Made by a program: the position numbers and the translations under genes. Positions 8,179-17,489 of a stretch of DNA of 64,000 nt are shown here, piece after piece. Each line of letters begins with the position of its first letter. The stretch's first letter is position 1. The notes beneath the pieces are model-generated. The model ran no database searches, was not told the origin of the DNA, and worked only from the letters and a program-made list of their open reading frames with translations. Source of the stretch: Flavobacteriales bacterium UBA7666 (GTDB taxonomy: Bacteria > Bacteroidota > Bacteroidia > Flavobacteriales_D > Crocinitomicaceae); assembly GCA_002483265.1 (NCBI GenBank), contig DLHO01000004.1:62001-126000 (forward strand). The letters are read 5' to 3'.

Positions 8179-9473
8179 AAGCGCTCAAATCTGACTTTGT
8201 AAAATCAGTACTTACTTTGATGACAGGTACTGCAATTGCTCAGTTGATTGCTTACCTCATATATCCGTTTCTAACACGTATTTACTCTACTGCCGATATG
8301 GGCGAGTTGGGAGTTTATACACGATTGGTGGCTTTTATTGCTGCTTTTGCTACAGCCAGGTATGAGCTTACTCTTCCGCTTGCAAAACAGGATCATCATG
8401 CCTTCTCGTTGTATCGTCTTTCATTTCGGATTTCGTTGCTTTCCTTAAGTACTATTTTAGTAGTAGGACTTATTTATTATTTATTAAAACCCTATGACTT
8501 ATCCAATTATGTTTTTTTGATCATAGTTGTCCTGAGCTCATACATCATGGTTTGGATTAATTTGGGAACCTCCTGGTCCATTCGGAAAAAATCATTTCGT
8601 CAAATTTCAATACAAAGAGTAGTCAATGCTTTGTCTGTGAATGGATTGAGGTTGTTCTTTGGTTTGGTTCATTTGGGTTCCTTTGGATTGGTTTTAGGAA
8701 GTCTGCTGGGCTCATTCGCCTCTATTTTTGTTTTTATCCGCACTTTTGTTTCAGAGAAGAAAACGTTTTACCCAACCAAAGACATTAAAAGATTTCGAAT
8801 TCTGGCAAAGGAGTATAAATCTTTTCCTACCGTCAATTTACCGCATGTATTGATGGATTTGGGGGTCGATTTATTGATAGCAATGTTTGTTATTACTTAT
8901 TATGGCAAAGGAGTTTTTGGATCGTACAGCCACGCTTATTTGATGTTGAGACTACCACTTTTGTTTTTCGGGCAATCTATAGGACAGGTCTTTTTCAATA
9001 AATGTTCAGAGATGGTAAATAAACAACAAGACATTTATCCATTGGTTAAGAAGACAGTTCGAACACTTTTTCTGATTGCAATAATCCCATTTACTATTTT
9101 ATTTTTTTATGGGGCTCCTATTTTTGAATTTGTATTTGGAAAACAATGGGTTGAATCAGGAAAGATTGCTGAAATATTAGCTCCTGCTTTGTTGTTGAAT
9201 TTTTTAGTTTCTCCGATTTCTACACTTGCTTTGATTTTGTCGAAGCAAAAAATCATGTTTGGAATAGGATTATTGGTAGCAGTTTTACAATGTATTTGTT
9301 TTGGAGTATTGCCAATTGCGTTTTCGATCTTAATGAAGCTGGGAATTCTTTCAACTCAATTCTCCGATTTTGAGTTTATTCTTGGTCTGAATAGTTTCGT
9401 CCTTACAATTATTTTTGGAATTGTTTTAATCATGTATCTGTATTTTGCTCGGACAAAAAGCTTGAACACTTAG
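8169..9473 (+). CDS. Wzx-type polysaccharide flippase
   Basis: 434 aa with about 12 hydrophobic segments and the start K-S-V-L-T-L-M-T-G-T-A-I-A-Q-L-I-A typical of MATE/MOP-superfamily Wzx proteins. Wzx moves undecaprenyl-pyrophosphate-linked repeat units from the cytoplasmic to the periplasmic leaflet. It overlaps the 4-epimerase gene by 10 bp. A second flippase of the same family lies at 11419-12696, which is unusual for a single glycan pathway. Confidence 0.85.
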   Translation: MQVKALKSDFVKSVLTLMTGTAIAQLIAYLIYPFLTRIYSTADMGELGVYTRLVAFIAAFATARYELTLPLAKQDHHAFSLYRLSFRISLLSLSTILVVGLIYYLLKPYDLSNYVFLIIVVLSSYIMVWINLGTSWSIRKKSFRQISIQRVVNALSVNGLRLFFGLVHLGSFGLVLGSLLGSFASIFVFIRTFVSEKKTFYPTKDIKRFRILAKEYKSFPTVNLPHVLMDLGVDLLIAMFVITYYGKGVFGSYSHAYLMLRLPLLFFGQSIGQVFFNKCSEMVNKQQDIYPLVKKTVRTLFLIAIIPFTILFFYGAPIFEFVFGKQWVESGKIAEILAPALLLNFLVSPISTLALILSKQKIMFGIGLLVAVLQCICFGVLPIAFSILMKLGILSTQFSDFEFILGLNSFVLTIIFGIVLIMYLYFARTKSLNT

Positions 9474-9492
9474 GTTTAAATGACTACTTTTG
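9461..9492 (+). promoter_or_regulatory. Promoter in front of the large Wzy-like gene
   Basis: CTTG at 9461-9464, a 20-bp spacer, and TACTTTTG at 9485-9492 match the Bacteroidota consensus. The start would fall near 9499, giving a leader of about 80 nt before 9582. The -33 part lies inside the 3' end of the flippase gene. Confidence 0.6.
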
Positions 9493-9581
9493 CAAATGAA
9501 AGCTGCCACATCCAACTATTTTTCGAGAATTAGCGTTATAATTCAAGTTGAATGTAATCACCAAAAAAAGTAAAACAAATA

Positions 9582-11435
9582 ATGCTCATTTTTTTACAAA
9601 AACAATTTTATCATTTACTGTTATTATTATTTGTTTTATCATTAGTTGGAGGGTCTATCTTTCTGGATTTTAAGGTTTTTGGAGTTCAGTTTTACGCATA
9701 TAGATTAATTGTCCTCTTTGGTCTGGCATATTTCCTGTTTACAAAAAAATTGGTATTGTATAGGTCAACCTACAGTAAATATGTGTTTTGGTTTTTCTCA
9801 TTTTGGTTACTTTATGGAGCATGCTCACTTTATTGGTGTCCTGATCGTGTACAAGGATTCAAAGAACTGATTTACATTTTTATTGGGTTTTCCACCTACT
9901 TATTTCTTCTTTCTTTGAAAGAACGTGTACACAAGTTTGAGGAAAAATTTGCCGGCTCTTGGATGTTTGTATTCTTCATTATTGTTGTTTTTTCAATTAA
10001 TGAGATCATTACAAAATCTCATTTCACATCAAGTTTTACTGAAAGCATAGAGAAATTTGGAGAAGCACATAAAATCAATTCAGTTCCTGTTTTTACGTTC
10101 GATAATCCAAATCATTTTGCAATTTATTTATGCATCACTATTATCTTGAGTGTTTACCTGATCTTCAAAAGAGTAAAACCTCAATGGAATGCGTTTGCTA
10201 TAATTTGCTGTTTGTTTCTCCTTTCTTATATGGAATCGAGATTCTCTCAATTGTTTATTGTGTTTTTAACAGGATTGATCCTGTACTATAAAAGAACCCT
10301 TTTTAGCAATTGGAGGTTTTACAAGTATTTAAAATGGGGAAGCATCGGTTTGGGAGTTCTTCTGCTAGTTGGTGTAGCAGTTATTTTTATAGGACGTGGC
10401 CAGGCTTCAGAAACGGCAAATAAGGTTGATCCGGGTACTTACTCCATATTTATTGATGCGAATGAGAATTTTAATCCATTGGATTCAACTTCCCTAGATG
10501 CCAGAGAAGTTAACGGTATCTGTTTAGCAATAGCTGTGAAAGTTGACCAGCGAATAGTGCTCAAACAAGAACAGGTTAAAACAAAGTATGTAGATCTGAA
10601 AAAATACCAAAAAGGAGATCTTTTATTGTTTGAATCATATCCGTTCCTAAAGAAAATCAGCTTCCCGATAACGATTGCGTTACTAGCGATAGGTATAGTT
10701 CTTATTATTCGAAAGAAAAAGAAGAACGGATTTGTTTTGGTTGTTTTCAGTGGATTTATCGGATTGTTTTTAGTTGGGATATTTTCCCGTCATCCGTTTG
10801 AACGTGTGAATGAAAAGTGGTCTAGGTTTGTGATCATGGAGAATCAGGATCAACGCAGAATAGATTCGACTGCTCGTGATCTTATAACTCAGGAAAACAG
10901 TATCAAAATTGTGTCTATTCAAAATACAACTGCTCAAAAATACATGAATGGTGAGAGTTTGACGCTCAAAAAGATAGATATTCCGATCATTCTTATCGAA
11001 GGAAAGGAAAGTGATGCAATCCGTAAACATTTAACACTTAACGGATTGTATTTTTTAAAGAATTCTCATTTCTTGGGAGTTGGTGCCGGAGGTTATGCTA
11101 CTTTGATCCAACGCGGAGAAGGAAAATACGATGTTGGTACAGTGGATAGTCCGCATAGTTTGATCATTGAAATGGTATCTCAGTATGGAGTACTGATTAC
11201 TTTATTCTTTATCTGCTTATTGATCTATCCTTTTATTTTCTTGTTCAATGAGTTTAGAAGGAAAAATCGAAATCACCTGATTTTAACAGCCTTATTGGTA
11301 TGTTTTGTAATCATGGGGAATTCCAATTCAACTTCTTTTCCATTACCGATTATTTGGGTTAATTTCACATTGATAATACTATTTTTCAATAAATTAGCTT
11401 CAGCAAAAGAGAAAAAGCATGATTCAACGAATTAA
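9582..11435 (+). CDS. Large O-antigen polymerase/ligase-like protein with inserted non-membrane parts
   Basis: 617 aa, against about 400-450 for ordinary Wzy/WaaL-like proteins. About eight hydrophobic segments cover 1-270. From about 275 to 360 and again from about 410 to 490 the chain is polar, with helices between, so two extra soluble segments are inserted. The C-terminal core still carries the family motif: F-L-G-V-G-A-G-G-Y, then D-S-P-H-S-L-I-I-E-M-V-S-Q-Y-G-V. It probably polymerises or ligates lipid-linked glycan at the periplasmic side. It overlaps the next flippase gene by 17 bp. The inserted parts are not recognised. Confidence 0.75.
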   Translation: MLIFLQKQFYHLLLLLFVLSLVGGSIFLDFKVFGVQFYAYRLIVLFGLAYFLFTKKLVLYRSTYSKYVFWFFSFWLLYGACSLYWCPDRVQGFKELIYIFIGFSTYLFLLSLKERVHKFEEKFAGSWMFVFFIIVVFSINEIITKSHFTSSFTESIEKFGEAHKINSVPVFTFDNPNHFAIYLCITIILSVYLIFKRVKPQWNAFAIICCLFLLSYMESRFSQLFIVFLTGLILYYKRTLFSNWRFYKYLKWGSIGLGVLLLVGVAVIFIGRGQASETANKVDPGTYSIFIDANENFNPLDSTSLDAREVNGICLAIAVKVDQRIVLKQEQVKTKYVDLKKYQKGDLLLFESYPFLKKISFPITIALLAIGIVLIIRKKKKNGFVLVVFSGFIGLFLVGIFSRHPFERVNEKWSRFVIMENQDQRRIDSTARDLITQENSIKIVSIQNTTAQKYMNGESLTLKKIDIPIILIEGKESDAIRKHLTLNGLYFLKNSHFLGVGAGGYATLIQRGEGKYDVGTVDSPHSLIIEMVSQYGVLITLFFICLLIYPFIFLFNEFRRKNRNHLILTALLVCFVIMGNSNSTSFPLPIIWVNFTLIILFFNKLASAKEKKHDSTN

Positions 11436-12696
11436 AGAATCAGATTTCATAAGAAACATTTTTGTGTTGTTCAGCGGTTCTCTTTTATCTCAGCTGATAC
11501 CATTCATTGCACTTCCCTTTTTGCAGAAGTATTTTTATTCACCGGCAGATTTCGGTTTGTTGGCAATTTTTATTTCGTTCTGTGAACTTTTTGCCACTGT
11601 AGCAACATGCAAGTTGGAGTACGGAATAGTCATTCAAACTCGCATTAAGAACGCGATTAATCTGCTATATGGAGCTATTCGGGTAATGTTAATCGTGATA
11701 GTTCTTTCGGCCATCGTAGCACTTGTTTTTAAGAGGGAACTGGCGCATTACTTTGGAGAACCGAGATTAGAGAATTATTTATTCCTTTTACCAGTTTATG
11801 TCCTTTTGTTTTCATTTTCAGAAATTGCGTCTTATTGGTTTAATCGTAAAAAAGCATTTAAGACCATATCCTTTTCCAAGGTGATTCAAACATCTTCTTC
11901 TGAGTCAATCAAGATCGTAACCGGCTTTTTCCATTTTGGACCAATCGGATTGATTATCGGGCGGGTATCCGGATTTCTTTTCGCGAATTTATATTACCTG
12001 AAGACTTTTTTCAAGAATGATAGAAAAGCACTGCGCTTGATTGATAAAAGACACAGCAATCAAATGATTCTTGAGAACAAGAAGTTTATACTGTTTACTA
12101 CACCAAGTGTTTTTATAGGAAACCTGATCAATCTGGTTTATCTTCAACTATTCCTCATTTATTTTGGAGAAGATATTGTTGGAATGATCGGTGTTTCAAT
12201 GACCTACCTTTCCGCTGGGTTTGGGGTTGTTGCAATTTCCTTTTCACAGGTTTTTTATTCAAAAGTGGCTGAAACGAAAAGCAAGGAAAAGCTTTTGTCT
12301 ATGTATAAACGCTTTGCAAAGAATCTTGCGTTGGTCGCTTGTGTTCCCATTTTGCTAGTGTATTTGATTCCTGCTTCCTGGGTTGCGCACTTATTGGGCA
12401 GCAAATGGCTTCATTTGATGGGCATTGCACGAATAATGGTATTGTGGCTGGCCGTTTGGTTTGTGTCATCTTCTTTATCGTTTATTTATATGCGTTTGAG
12501 AAAGCAGCAGGTAATGATGATGTATGATTTTATTCATTTGATACTCATTGTCATTGGTTTTTTTGCCGGGTATTGGATCAATTTGTCTTTGGATGCAGCC
12601 TTATGGGGTTTCACAATAGCACAGATCGCATTTTATCTGTTTGTCATTTATGTTGCGATCCATTTTATTAAACGAACTGATGAATCAAAATTATAA
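11419..12696 (+). CDS. Second Wzx-type polysaccharide flippase
   Basis: 425 aa with about 12 hydrophobic segments. The N-terminal pattern I-R-N-I-F-V-L-F-S-G-S-L-L-S-Q-L-I-P is like the first flippase (F-V-K-S-V-L-T-L-M-T-G-T), so the two are paralogues but clearly diverged. It overlaps the Wzy-like gene by 17 bp and is followed 3 bp later by a glycosyltransferase. Each flippase sits beside a Wzy-like gene, as if two repeat-unit pathways were joined. Confidence 0.85.
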   Translation: MIQRIKESDFIRNIFVLFSGSLLSQLIPFIALPFLQKYFYSPADFGLLAIFISFCELFATVATCKLEYGIVIQTRIKNAINLLYGAIRVMLIVIVLSAIVALVFKRELAHYFGEPRLENYLFLLPVYVLLFSFSEIASYWFNRKKAFKTISFSKVIQTSSSESIKIVTGFFHFGPIGLIIGRVSGFLFANLYYLKTFFKNDRKALRLIDKRHSNQMILENKKFILFTTPSVFIGNLINLVYLQLFLIYFGEDIVGMIGVSMTYLSAGFGVVAISFSQVFYSKVAETKSKEKLLSMYKRFAKNLALVACVPILLVYLIPASWVAHLLGSKWLHLMGIARIMVLWLAVWFVSSSLSFIYMRLRKQQVMMMYDFIHLILIVIGFFAGYWINLSLDAALWGFTIAQIAFYLFVIYVAIHFIKRTDESKL

Positions 12697-12699
12697 GCG

Positions 12700-13845
12700 A
12701 TGCATATTCTAGTTATTTCTTCTGGATATCCCAATGATTATGAGCCGCTTGATGGAATTTTTTATCGCGATCAAGCCGAAGCATTACAGCTTGCTGGCCA
12801 CAATGTGGGCGTTATTAGTGCGATTCCGGTTTCAGTTTTTGCATTTGCAAGGTTGCGTAAATGGAAATTTGGAAAAAGAGTAGTTACAGAGAATGGTGTG
12901 AAGACCTTCACCCGGACTTATTTAAACAGGCCAAAAAGTCCGGATTATTCGGTGAAAAAGGCGAAAAAGTATGGAATGATCCTGTTTGAAGAATATATCC
13001 GGGAATTCGGGAAACCGGATATCATTCATTTACACTGTTACGAAGGTGGGGAACTTGCAAAAGCAATGAAGGAAAAATATGGAATTTCATATGTGGTTAC
13101 TGAACATTCCTCCCGATTTTTATTGGAAACGATTCCGACTTCTTTAGAAGCAGTTGCCCAATCGGTTTTTGCCCAGGCTGCTGTTCGAATTGCTGTCAGT
13201 AAATTTTTGAAAGAAACATTGGAAAAAAAATACCAGCTTGATTTTCAGTATGTGCCCAATATAGTGGATGTCTCAGCATTTACAATAGATTCAACTATTC
13301 AGAAGAAAGAAGAATTTACGTTTGTACATGTTGCAGGATTGAATGCGAATAAGAATCAAGCTATGCTGATTCACGCATTTCGATTGTTTTCTGAAAAGTT
13401 TCCGGAATCTAATTTAATGATTGTTGGAGACGGATCCTTAAGAGAAGAGCTTGAAAAATTAGTTGGAGATTTAAACCTCACTAAACAGGTAAATTTTGCC
13501 GGACATCAAACCCGTGAAAAGTTGCTTCGGATTTATAATGAATCTCATGCATTCGTTTTAACCAGTTTCAAGGAAACGTTCGGAGTCGTTTTAATCGAAG
13601 CCATGAGTTGCGGATTGCCGGTTATTGCTACAAAATGTGGTGGGCCGGAATCTATTATTTCGGAATCTTACGTGGGTGAATTGTCTGAAATCGATGTGGA
13701 ATCCATATCTTTGGAGATGGAAAAAGTTTACCTGAATAGGGCAAATTATGATGCGGATAAGATTCGATCGTTTGTAGTAAGTCATTTCTCAGGTGAGTTC
13801 GTTGCAAAGCAATTAGTAGATATTTATCAACAAGTAATACAATAG
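12700..13845 (+). CDS. Family 4 glycosyltransferase
   Basis: 381 aa GT-B enzyme. The N-terminal acceptor domain starts H-I-L-V-I-S-S-G-Y-P-N. The donor domain has FVHVAGLNANKNQ, M-I-V-G-D-G-S-L-R-E-E-L and the full E-x7-E motif in K-E-T-F-G-V-V-L-I-E-A-M-S-C-G-L-P-V. This is a typical retaining glycosyltransferase of polysaccharide loci. The gene is tightly packed, 3 bp after the flippase and 1 bp before the amidotransferase gene. The sugar transferred is not known. Confidence 0.88.
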   Translation: MHILVISSGYPNDYEPLDGIFYRDQAEALQLAGHNVGVISAIPVSVFAFARLRKWKFGKRVVTENGVKTFTRTYLNRPKSPDYSVKKAKKYGMILFEEYIREFGKPDIIHLHCYEGGELAKAMKEKYGISYVVTEHSSRFLLETIPTSLEAVAQSVFAQAAVRIAVSKFLKETLEKKYQLDFQYVPNIVDVSAFTIDSTIQKKEEFTFVHVAGLNANKNQAMLIHAFRLFSEKFPESNLMIVGDGSLREELEKLVGDLNLTKQVNFAGHQTREKLLRIYNESHAFVLTSFKETFGVVLIEAMSCGLPVIATKCGGPESIISESYVGELSEIDVESISLEMEKVYLNRANYDADKIRSFVVSHFSGEFVAKQLVDIYQQVIQ

Positions 13846-13846
13846 A

Positions 13847-14983
13847 ATGAGTGTCGTACAAATAAATACTGAACGTTCCTATCAACGATGCAATCGTTGT
13901 ATCATGGATACCACTGATCCTGAAATTACATTTGATGAACAAGGAAATTGTAATCATTGCACCGAGTTTTTTCTATTAGCTCCTAATTATATCTACAATG
14001 GTCAAAAATCAGATCAGGCACTAAAGGAATTGGTGGCGAAGATCAAAGAAGATGGAAAGAAAAGTGAATACGATTGTATTGTTGGTGTAAGCGGTGGTGT
14101 TGATAGTTCTTATGTAGCTTATTTAACCAAACAATTGGGATTGCGCGTTCTTGCATTTCACTTTGATAACGGTTGGAACTCAGAATTGGCGGTAAAAAAC
14201 ATTGAGAATATTGTCAAGAAACTTGGTTTTGATTACCAAACCTGGGTGGTGGATTGGGAAGAGTTTCGTGACTTACAAATCGCTTTCCTGAAAGCATCTG
14301 TTGCGAATGCAGAAACTCCGTCAGATCATGCTTTTTTGGCCGCAACTTATGAGCTATGCGCTAAATATAATATCAAGTATATTTTTAGCGGAAGTAATTT
14401 TGCGACCGAAGGAATTTTGCCGAATAGTTGGGGATACAATGCGAAAGATGTAAAACAATTGAAAGGCATACACAAGTTATTTGGAAAAATTCCGTTTAGA
14501 ACATATCCGTTACTTGGTTTTTACAAAGAGTTCTATTATACATACGTGAAAAAAATCCGAATGATTCGTTTATTGAATTATGTTCCTTACGTCAAAGAAG
14601 ATGCAATGAAAGTTATTCAGGATGAATTAGGATGGGTTTACTACGGGGGAAAACATTATGAATCAGTATTTACGCGTTTTTTTCAAGCGTACTATTTACC
14701 TAAGAAATTCAATTTTGATAAACGATTAGCTCATTTGTCTACCCTTATTTGTTCTGGCCAAATCACACGTGACGAAGCGTTGGAAGAAATGAAAAAAGAT
14801 ACATATCCTGCTGATTTACTTGCTTCAGATAAAACGTATGTCATTAAGAAGCTGGGAATGAACGAACAAGAATTCGAAGTGATTTTGAATGCTCCACCAA
14901 AAAAGTATTCTGATTATCCGAATGATGAAAAAAGATTGAAGATGATCTATTCCATTTACTATAAGCTCAAAGGAAGAAAATGA
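13847..14983 (+). CDS. N-acetyl sugar amidotransferase, WbpG/PseA/LegZ-like
   Basis: 378 aa. A Cys cluster near the start (C15, C18, C35, C38) probably binds zinc. The ATP-pyrophosphatase P-loop S-G-G-V-D-S-S is at 82-88. This family adenylates the N-acetyl group of a sugar and replaces the oxygen with ammonia to make an acetamidino group. The ammonia comes from a HisH2/HisF2 pair, and both genes follow directly (ATGA-type overlap at 14980, then 15597). The layout equals the wbpG-hisH2-hisF2 module of P. aeruginosa B-band O-antigen. The substrate here is probably a UDP-di-N-acetyl or ManNAc-type sugar; that is inferred. Confidence 0.88.
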   Translation: MSVVQINTERSYQRCNRCIMDTTDPEITFDEQGNCNHCTEFFLLAPNYIYNGQKSDQALKELVAKIKEDGKKSEYDCIVGVSGGVDSSYVAYLTKQLGLRVLAFHFDNGWNSELAVKNIENIVKKLGFDYQTWVVDWEEFRDLQIAFLKASVANAETPSDHAFLAATYELCAKYNIKYIFSGSNFATEGILPNSWGYNAKDVKQLKGIHKLFGKIPFRTYPLLGFYKEFYYTYVKKIRMIRLLNYVPYVKEDAMKVIQDELGWVYYGGKHYESVFTRFFQAYYLPKKFNFDKRLAHLSTLICSGQITRDEALEEMKKDTYPADLLASDKTYVIKKLGMNEQEFEVILNAPPKKYSDYPNDEKRLKMIYSIYYKLKGRK

Positions 14984-15597
14984 TAGTTATCATTGATTAT
15001 GGTCTGGGGAATTTAGGTTCCATTAAGAATATGCTGAGAAAGATCGGTTTTGATTCGGAAATTTCTGCGGATCATAATCTGATTCAATCAGCAACTAAAT
15101 TAATTCTTCCCGGAGTTGGGGCCTTTGATCAAGGAATGAAAAATTTGGAAGAAAGGGGTTTGATTCCACTTCTTAATAAAAAGGTGCTTGAAGAAAAAAC
15201 ACCTATTCTCGGCATTTGTTTGGGAATGCAGTTGTTTACCAATAAAAGTGAAGAAGGCACCTTGAAGGGACTTTCCTGGATAGATGCTGAAACCATTAAA
15301 TTTGACAGCACCAAAACAGATAAGAAATTCCCCATTCCGCACATGGGTTGGGAATATGTGTCAGAAAAAGGAAACAGCCCTTTGTTACAGGATATGTATG
15401 AAGAACCGAAATTCTATTTTGTGCATTCCTACTATGTTAAATGTAAAAATTCAGATGAAGTTATTCTAACAAGTGATTACATCCATGAATTTGATTCCGG
15501 TTTCCAGAAAGAAAATATCTTGGGGGTTCAGTTTCATCCTGAGAAGAGTCATAAATATGGCATGAAGTTATTGACCAATTTTATGACTAATTTCTAA
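14980..15597 (+). CDS. Glutamine amidotransferase, HisH2-like
   Basis: 205 aa class I glutaminase. The nucleophile motif G-I-C-L-G-M-Q-L has Cys at residue 80. The His-Glu pair is in V-Q-F-H-P-E-K-S near residue 185. The oxyanion strand is L-P-G-V-G-A-F. It would release ammonia from glutamine and feed it through the HisF2-like barrel to the sugar amidotransferase. It overlaps the amidotransferase gene by 4 bp and the HisF2-like gene by 1 bp. No other his gene is nearby, so a role in histidine synthesis is unlikely. Confidence 0.88.
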   Translation: MIVIIDYGLGNLGSIKNMLRKIGFDSEISADHNLIQSATKLILPGVGAFDQGMKNLEERGLIPLLNKKVLEEKTPILGICLGMQLFTNKSEEGTLKGLSWIDAETIKFDSTKTDKKFPIPHMGWEYVSEKGNSPLLQDMYEEPKFYFVHSYYVKCKNSDEVILTSDYIHEFDSGFQKENILGVQFHPEKSHKYGMKLLTNFMTNF

Positions 15598-16373
15598 TGG
15601 CAATTCCAAGAGTTATACCCGTTCTACTGCTTAAAAATGCAGGTTTGGTTAAAACTGTTCAGTTTAAGGAGCCGAAATACCTGGGAGATCCTTTAAATGC
15701 GGTAAAGATTTTTAATGAAAAGGAAGTGGATGAATTGATTTTCCTGGACATTTTGGCAACTCCTGAAAAAAGAGCTATTCCATTTGAATTTTTAAAAGAA
15801 GTAGCAGAGGAGTGTTTCATGCCACTAGCTTATGGTGGAGGAATAAAAACACTCGAGGATATTCGAGTGATTTTAAAGATTGGAATTGAAAAAGTAATTA
15901 TTAATTCCCAGGCTTATAAAGATCTTGATTTCATTCGTGAAGCAGTCTATCAATTCGGGAGTTCTTCCATTGCGGTTTCATTGGATGTGAAGAAAAACTT
16001 TTGGGGGAAATACGAATTGTTTTCTGAAGGAGGAAGAACGAACACGAAGAAAGATCCGATAGTGTTTGCAAAAGAACTGGATACTATTGGAGTAGGAGAA
16101 ATAATGATTAATTCCATTGATCGCGATGGAACAATGAAAGGGTATGATTTGGATTTAATCGCAAAAATGTCCGCAGCAGTTCAGGTTCCTGTAATTGCAT
16201 GCGGAGGAGCAGCAACCCTTGATGATTTTGATAAAGCAATAAACCAGGCCGGGGCTTCTGCTGTTGCTGCAGGAAGCATGTTTGTTTTCCACGGAAAACA
16301 CCGCGCAGTATTGATTTCATATCCGGAACAAGCAGATTTAAAACAATTTTTTTCAAAGAAAGCCAGTAAATGA
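15597..16373 (+). CDS. HisF2-like ammonia-channel subunit
   Basis: 258 aa (beta-alpha)8 barrel. Phosphate-binding ends are visible: Y-G-G-G-I-K-T and A-C-G-G-A-A-T. In true HisF the first strand reads I-P-C-L-D-V with a catalytic Asp at about residue 11. Here it is V-I-P-V-L-L-L-K-N-A-G-L-V-K-T, so that Asp is missing. This is the pattern of HisF2 proteins that serve sugar amidotransferases rather than imidazole glycerol phosphate synthesis. It forms one unit with the two upstream genes and overlaps the next glycosyltransferase by 4 bp. Confidence 0.85.
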   Translation: MAIPRVIPVLLLKNAGLVKTVQFKEPKYLGDPLNAVKIFNEKEVDELIFLDILATPEKRAIPFEFLKEVAEECFMPLAYGGGIKTLEDIRVILKIGIEKVIINSQAYKDLDFIREAVYQFGSSSIAVSLDVKKNFWGKYELFSEGGRTNTKKDPIVFAKELDTIGVGEIMINSIDRDGTMKGYDLDLIAKMSAAVQVPVIACGGAATLDDFDKAINQAGASAVAAGSMFVFHGKHRAVLISYPEQADLKQFFSKKASK

Positions 16374-17464
16374 AAGTTTGTCATTTTACGTCCGTGCATA
16401 AAACAGATGATATTCGCATTTTTCATAAAGAATGTAAATCACTTGCGGAAGCAGGTCATGAAGTTTACTTGGTTGCTGCAAATACAGAAGAAAAAATACA
16501 GGATGGTGTTCGAATTCTAAGTACAAATGTGGAATTCTCGGGCAGATTGTCAAGAATGAATAAAACTTCCAAAGGAGTTTACCGAAAAGCGCTGGAAGTT
16601 CAAGCAGATATTTACCACTTTCATGATCCCGAGTTACTCCGATTTGCATTGAGATTAAAGCGAAAAGGGAAGAAGGTGATTTATGATGCACACGAAGATG
16701 TTCCACGTCAAATCATGGCAAAATACTGGATCCCGAAATTATTTCGAAAGATGGTTTCAGTATGTTTTGAGTTGTATGAAAATTTTGTTGCAAAAAGACT
16801 TCATGCGGTCGTGGTTTCTACGCCGCATATTCGGGAAAGATTTATAAAAATCAACCCCAATACAATAGATGTTTGCAATTATCCTTTGATCAGCGAGTTA
16901 ATGGAGCCTTCGAAATGGGATGATAAAAACAATGAAATTTGTTATGTAGGTGGAATCTCAGAGGTAAGAGGAATCAACCAATTAATGGATGCGTTGGTTT
17001 TTGTTCCGGATATTCGATTGAATCTGGCGGGTAATTTCTCTACTGAAGCACTTGAAGTGCAAGTAAAAGAAAAAGAAAAATGGAATAGAGTAGACTTCTA
17101 CGGTTATGTGGGAAGAAATGAATTATTATCGATTTTTCACAGATCAAAAATCGGAATGGTTACCTTATTGCCAACCCCTAACCACATGGAATCGTTACCT
17201 ATTAAAATGTTCGAGTATATGAGCGCAGGTATTCCGGTTATTTGTTCTGACTTCCCCTTGTGGAAAGAAATAGTCGGATCAAATGAATGTGGAATCTGTG
17301 TGGATCCAAACAATCCGGAAGAGGTCGCTAAAGCCATTCAATATTTGATGAATAACCCGGCTCAAGCTAACGAAATGGGAAAAAAAGGCCGTTTGGCTAT
17401 TATGGGAAAGTATAACTGGGACATTGAGAAAAATAAATTATTTGACCTTTATAAGAGAATATAA
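16370..17464 (+). CDS. Family 4 glycosyltransferase
   Basis: 364 aa GT-B enzyme. The N-terminus M-K-V-C-H-F-T-S-V-H-K-T-D-D-I-R-I-F contacts the acceptor. A D-I-Y-H-F-H-D-P-E-L motif lies near residue 80. The donor side has ICYVGGISEVRG and P-I-K-M-F-E-Y-M-S-A-G-I-P-V, where the E-Y-M-S-A-G element is typical of WbuB/Lfg-like enzymes. It overlaps the HisF2-like gene by 4 bp and may add the amidino sugar, which is inference from position. A partial copy of its C-terminal coding end lies just downstream (17490-17594). Confidence 0.87.
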   Translation: MKVCHFTSVHKTDDIRIFHKECKSLAEAGHEVYLVAANTEEKIQDGVRILSTNVEFSGRLSRMNKTSKGVYRKALEVQADIYHFHDPELLRFALRLKRKGKKVIYDAHEDVPRQIMAKYWIPKLFRKMVSVCFELYENFVAKRLHAVVVSTPHIRERFIKINPNTIDVCNYPLISELMEPSKWDDKNNEICYVGGISEVRGINQLMDALVFVPDIRLNLAGNFSTEALEVQVKEKEKWNRVDFYGYVGRNELLSIFHRSKIGMVTLLPTPNHMESLPIKMFEYMSAGIPVICSDFPLWKEIVGSNECGICVDPNNPEEVAKAIQYLMNNPAQANEMGKKGRLAIMGKYNWDIEKNKLFDLYKRI

Positions 17465-17489
17465 GTTTTAAACCACCAAATAACAGGAT

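Noticed and set aside
15597..16373. HisF of histidine biosynthesis
   Set aside because: The catalytic Asp of strand 1 is absent and the gene lies beside a WbpG-type amidotransferase, with no other his genes.
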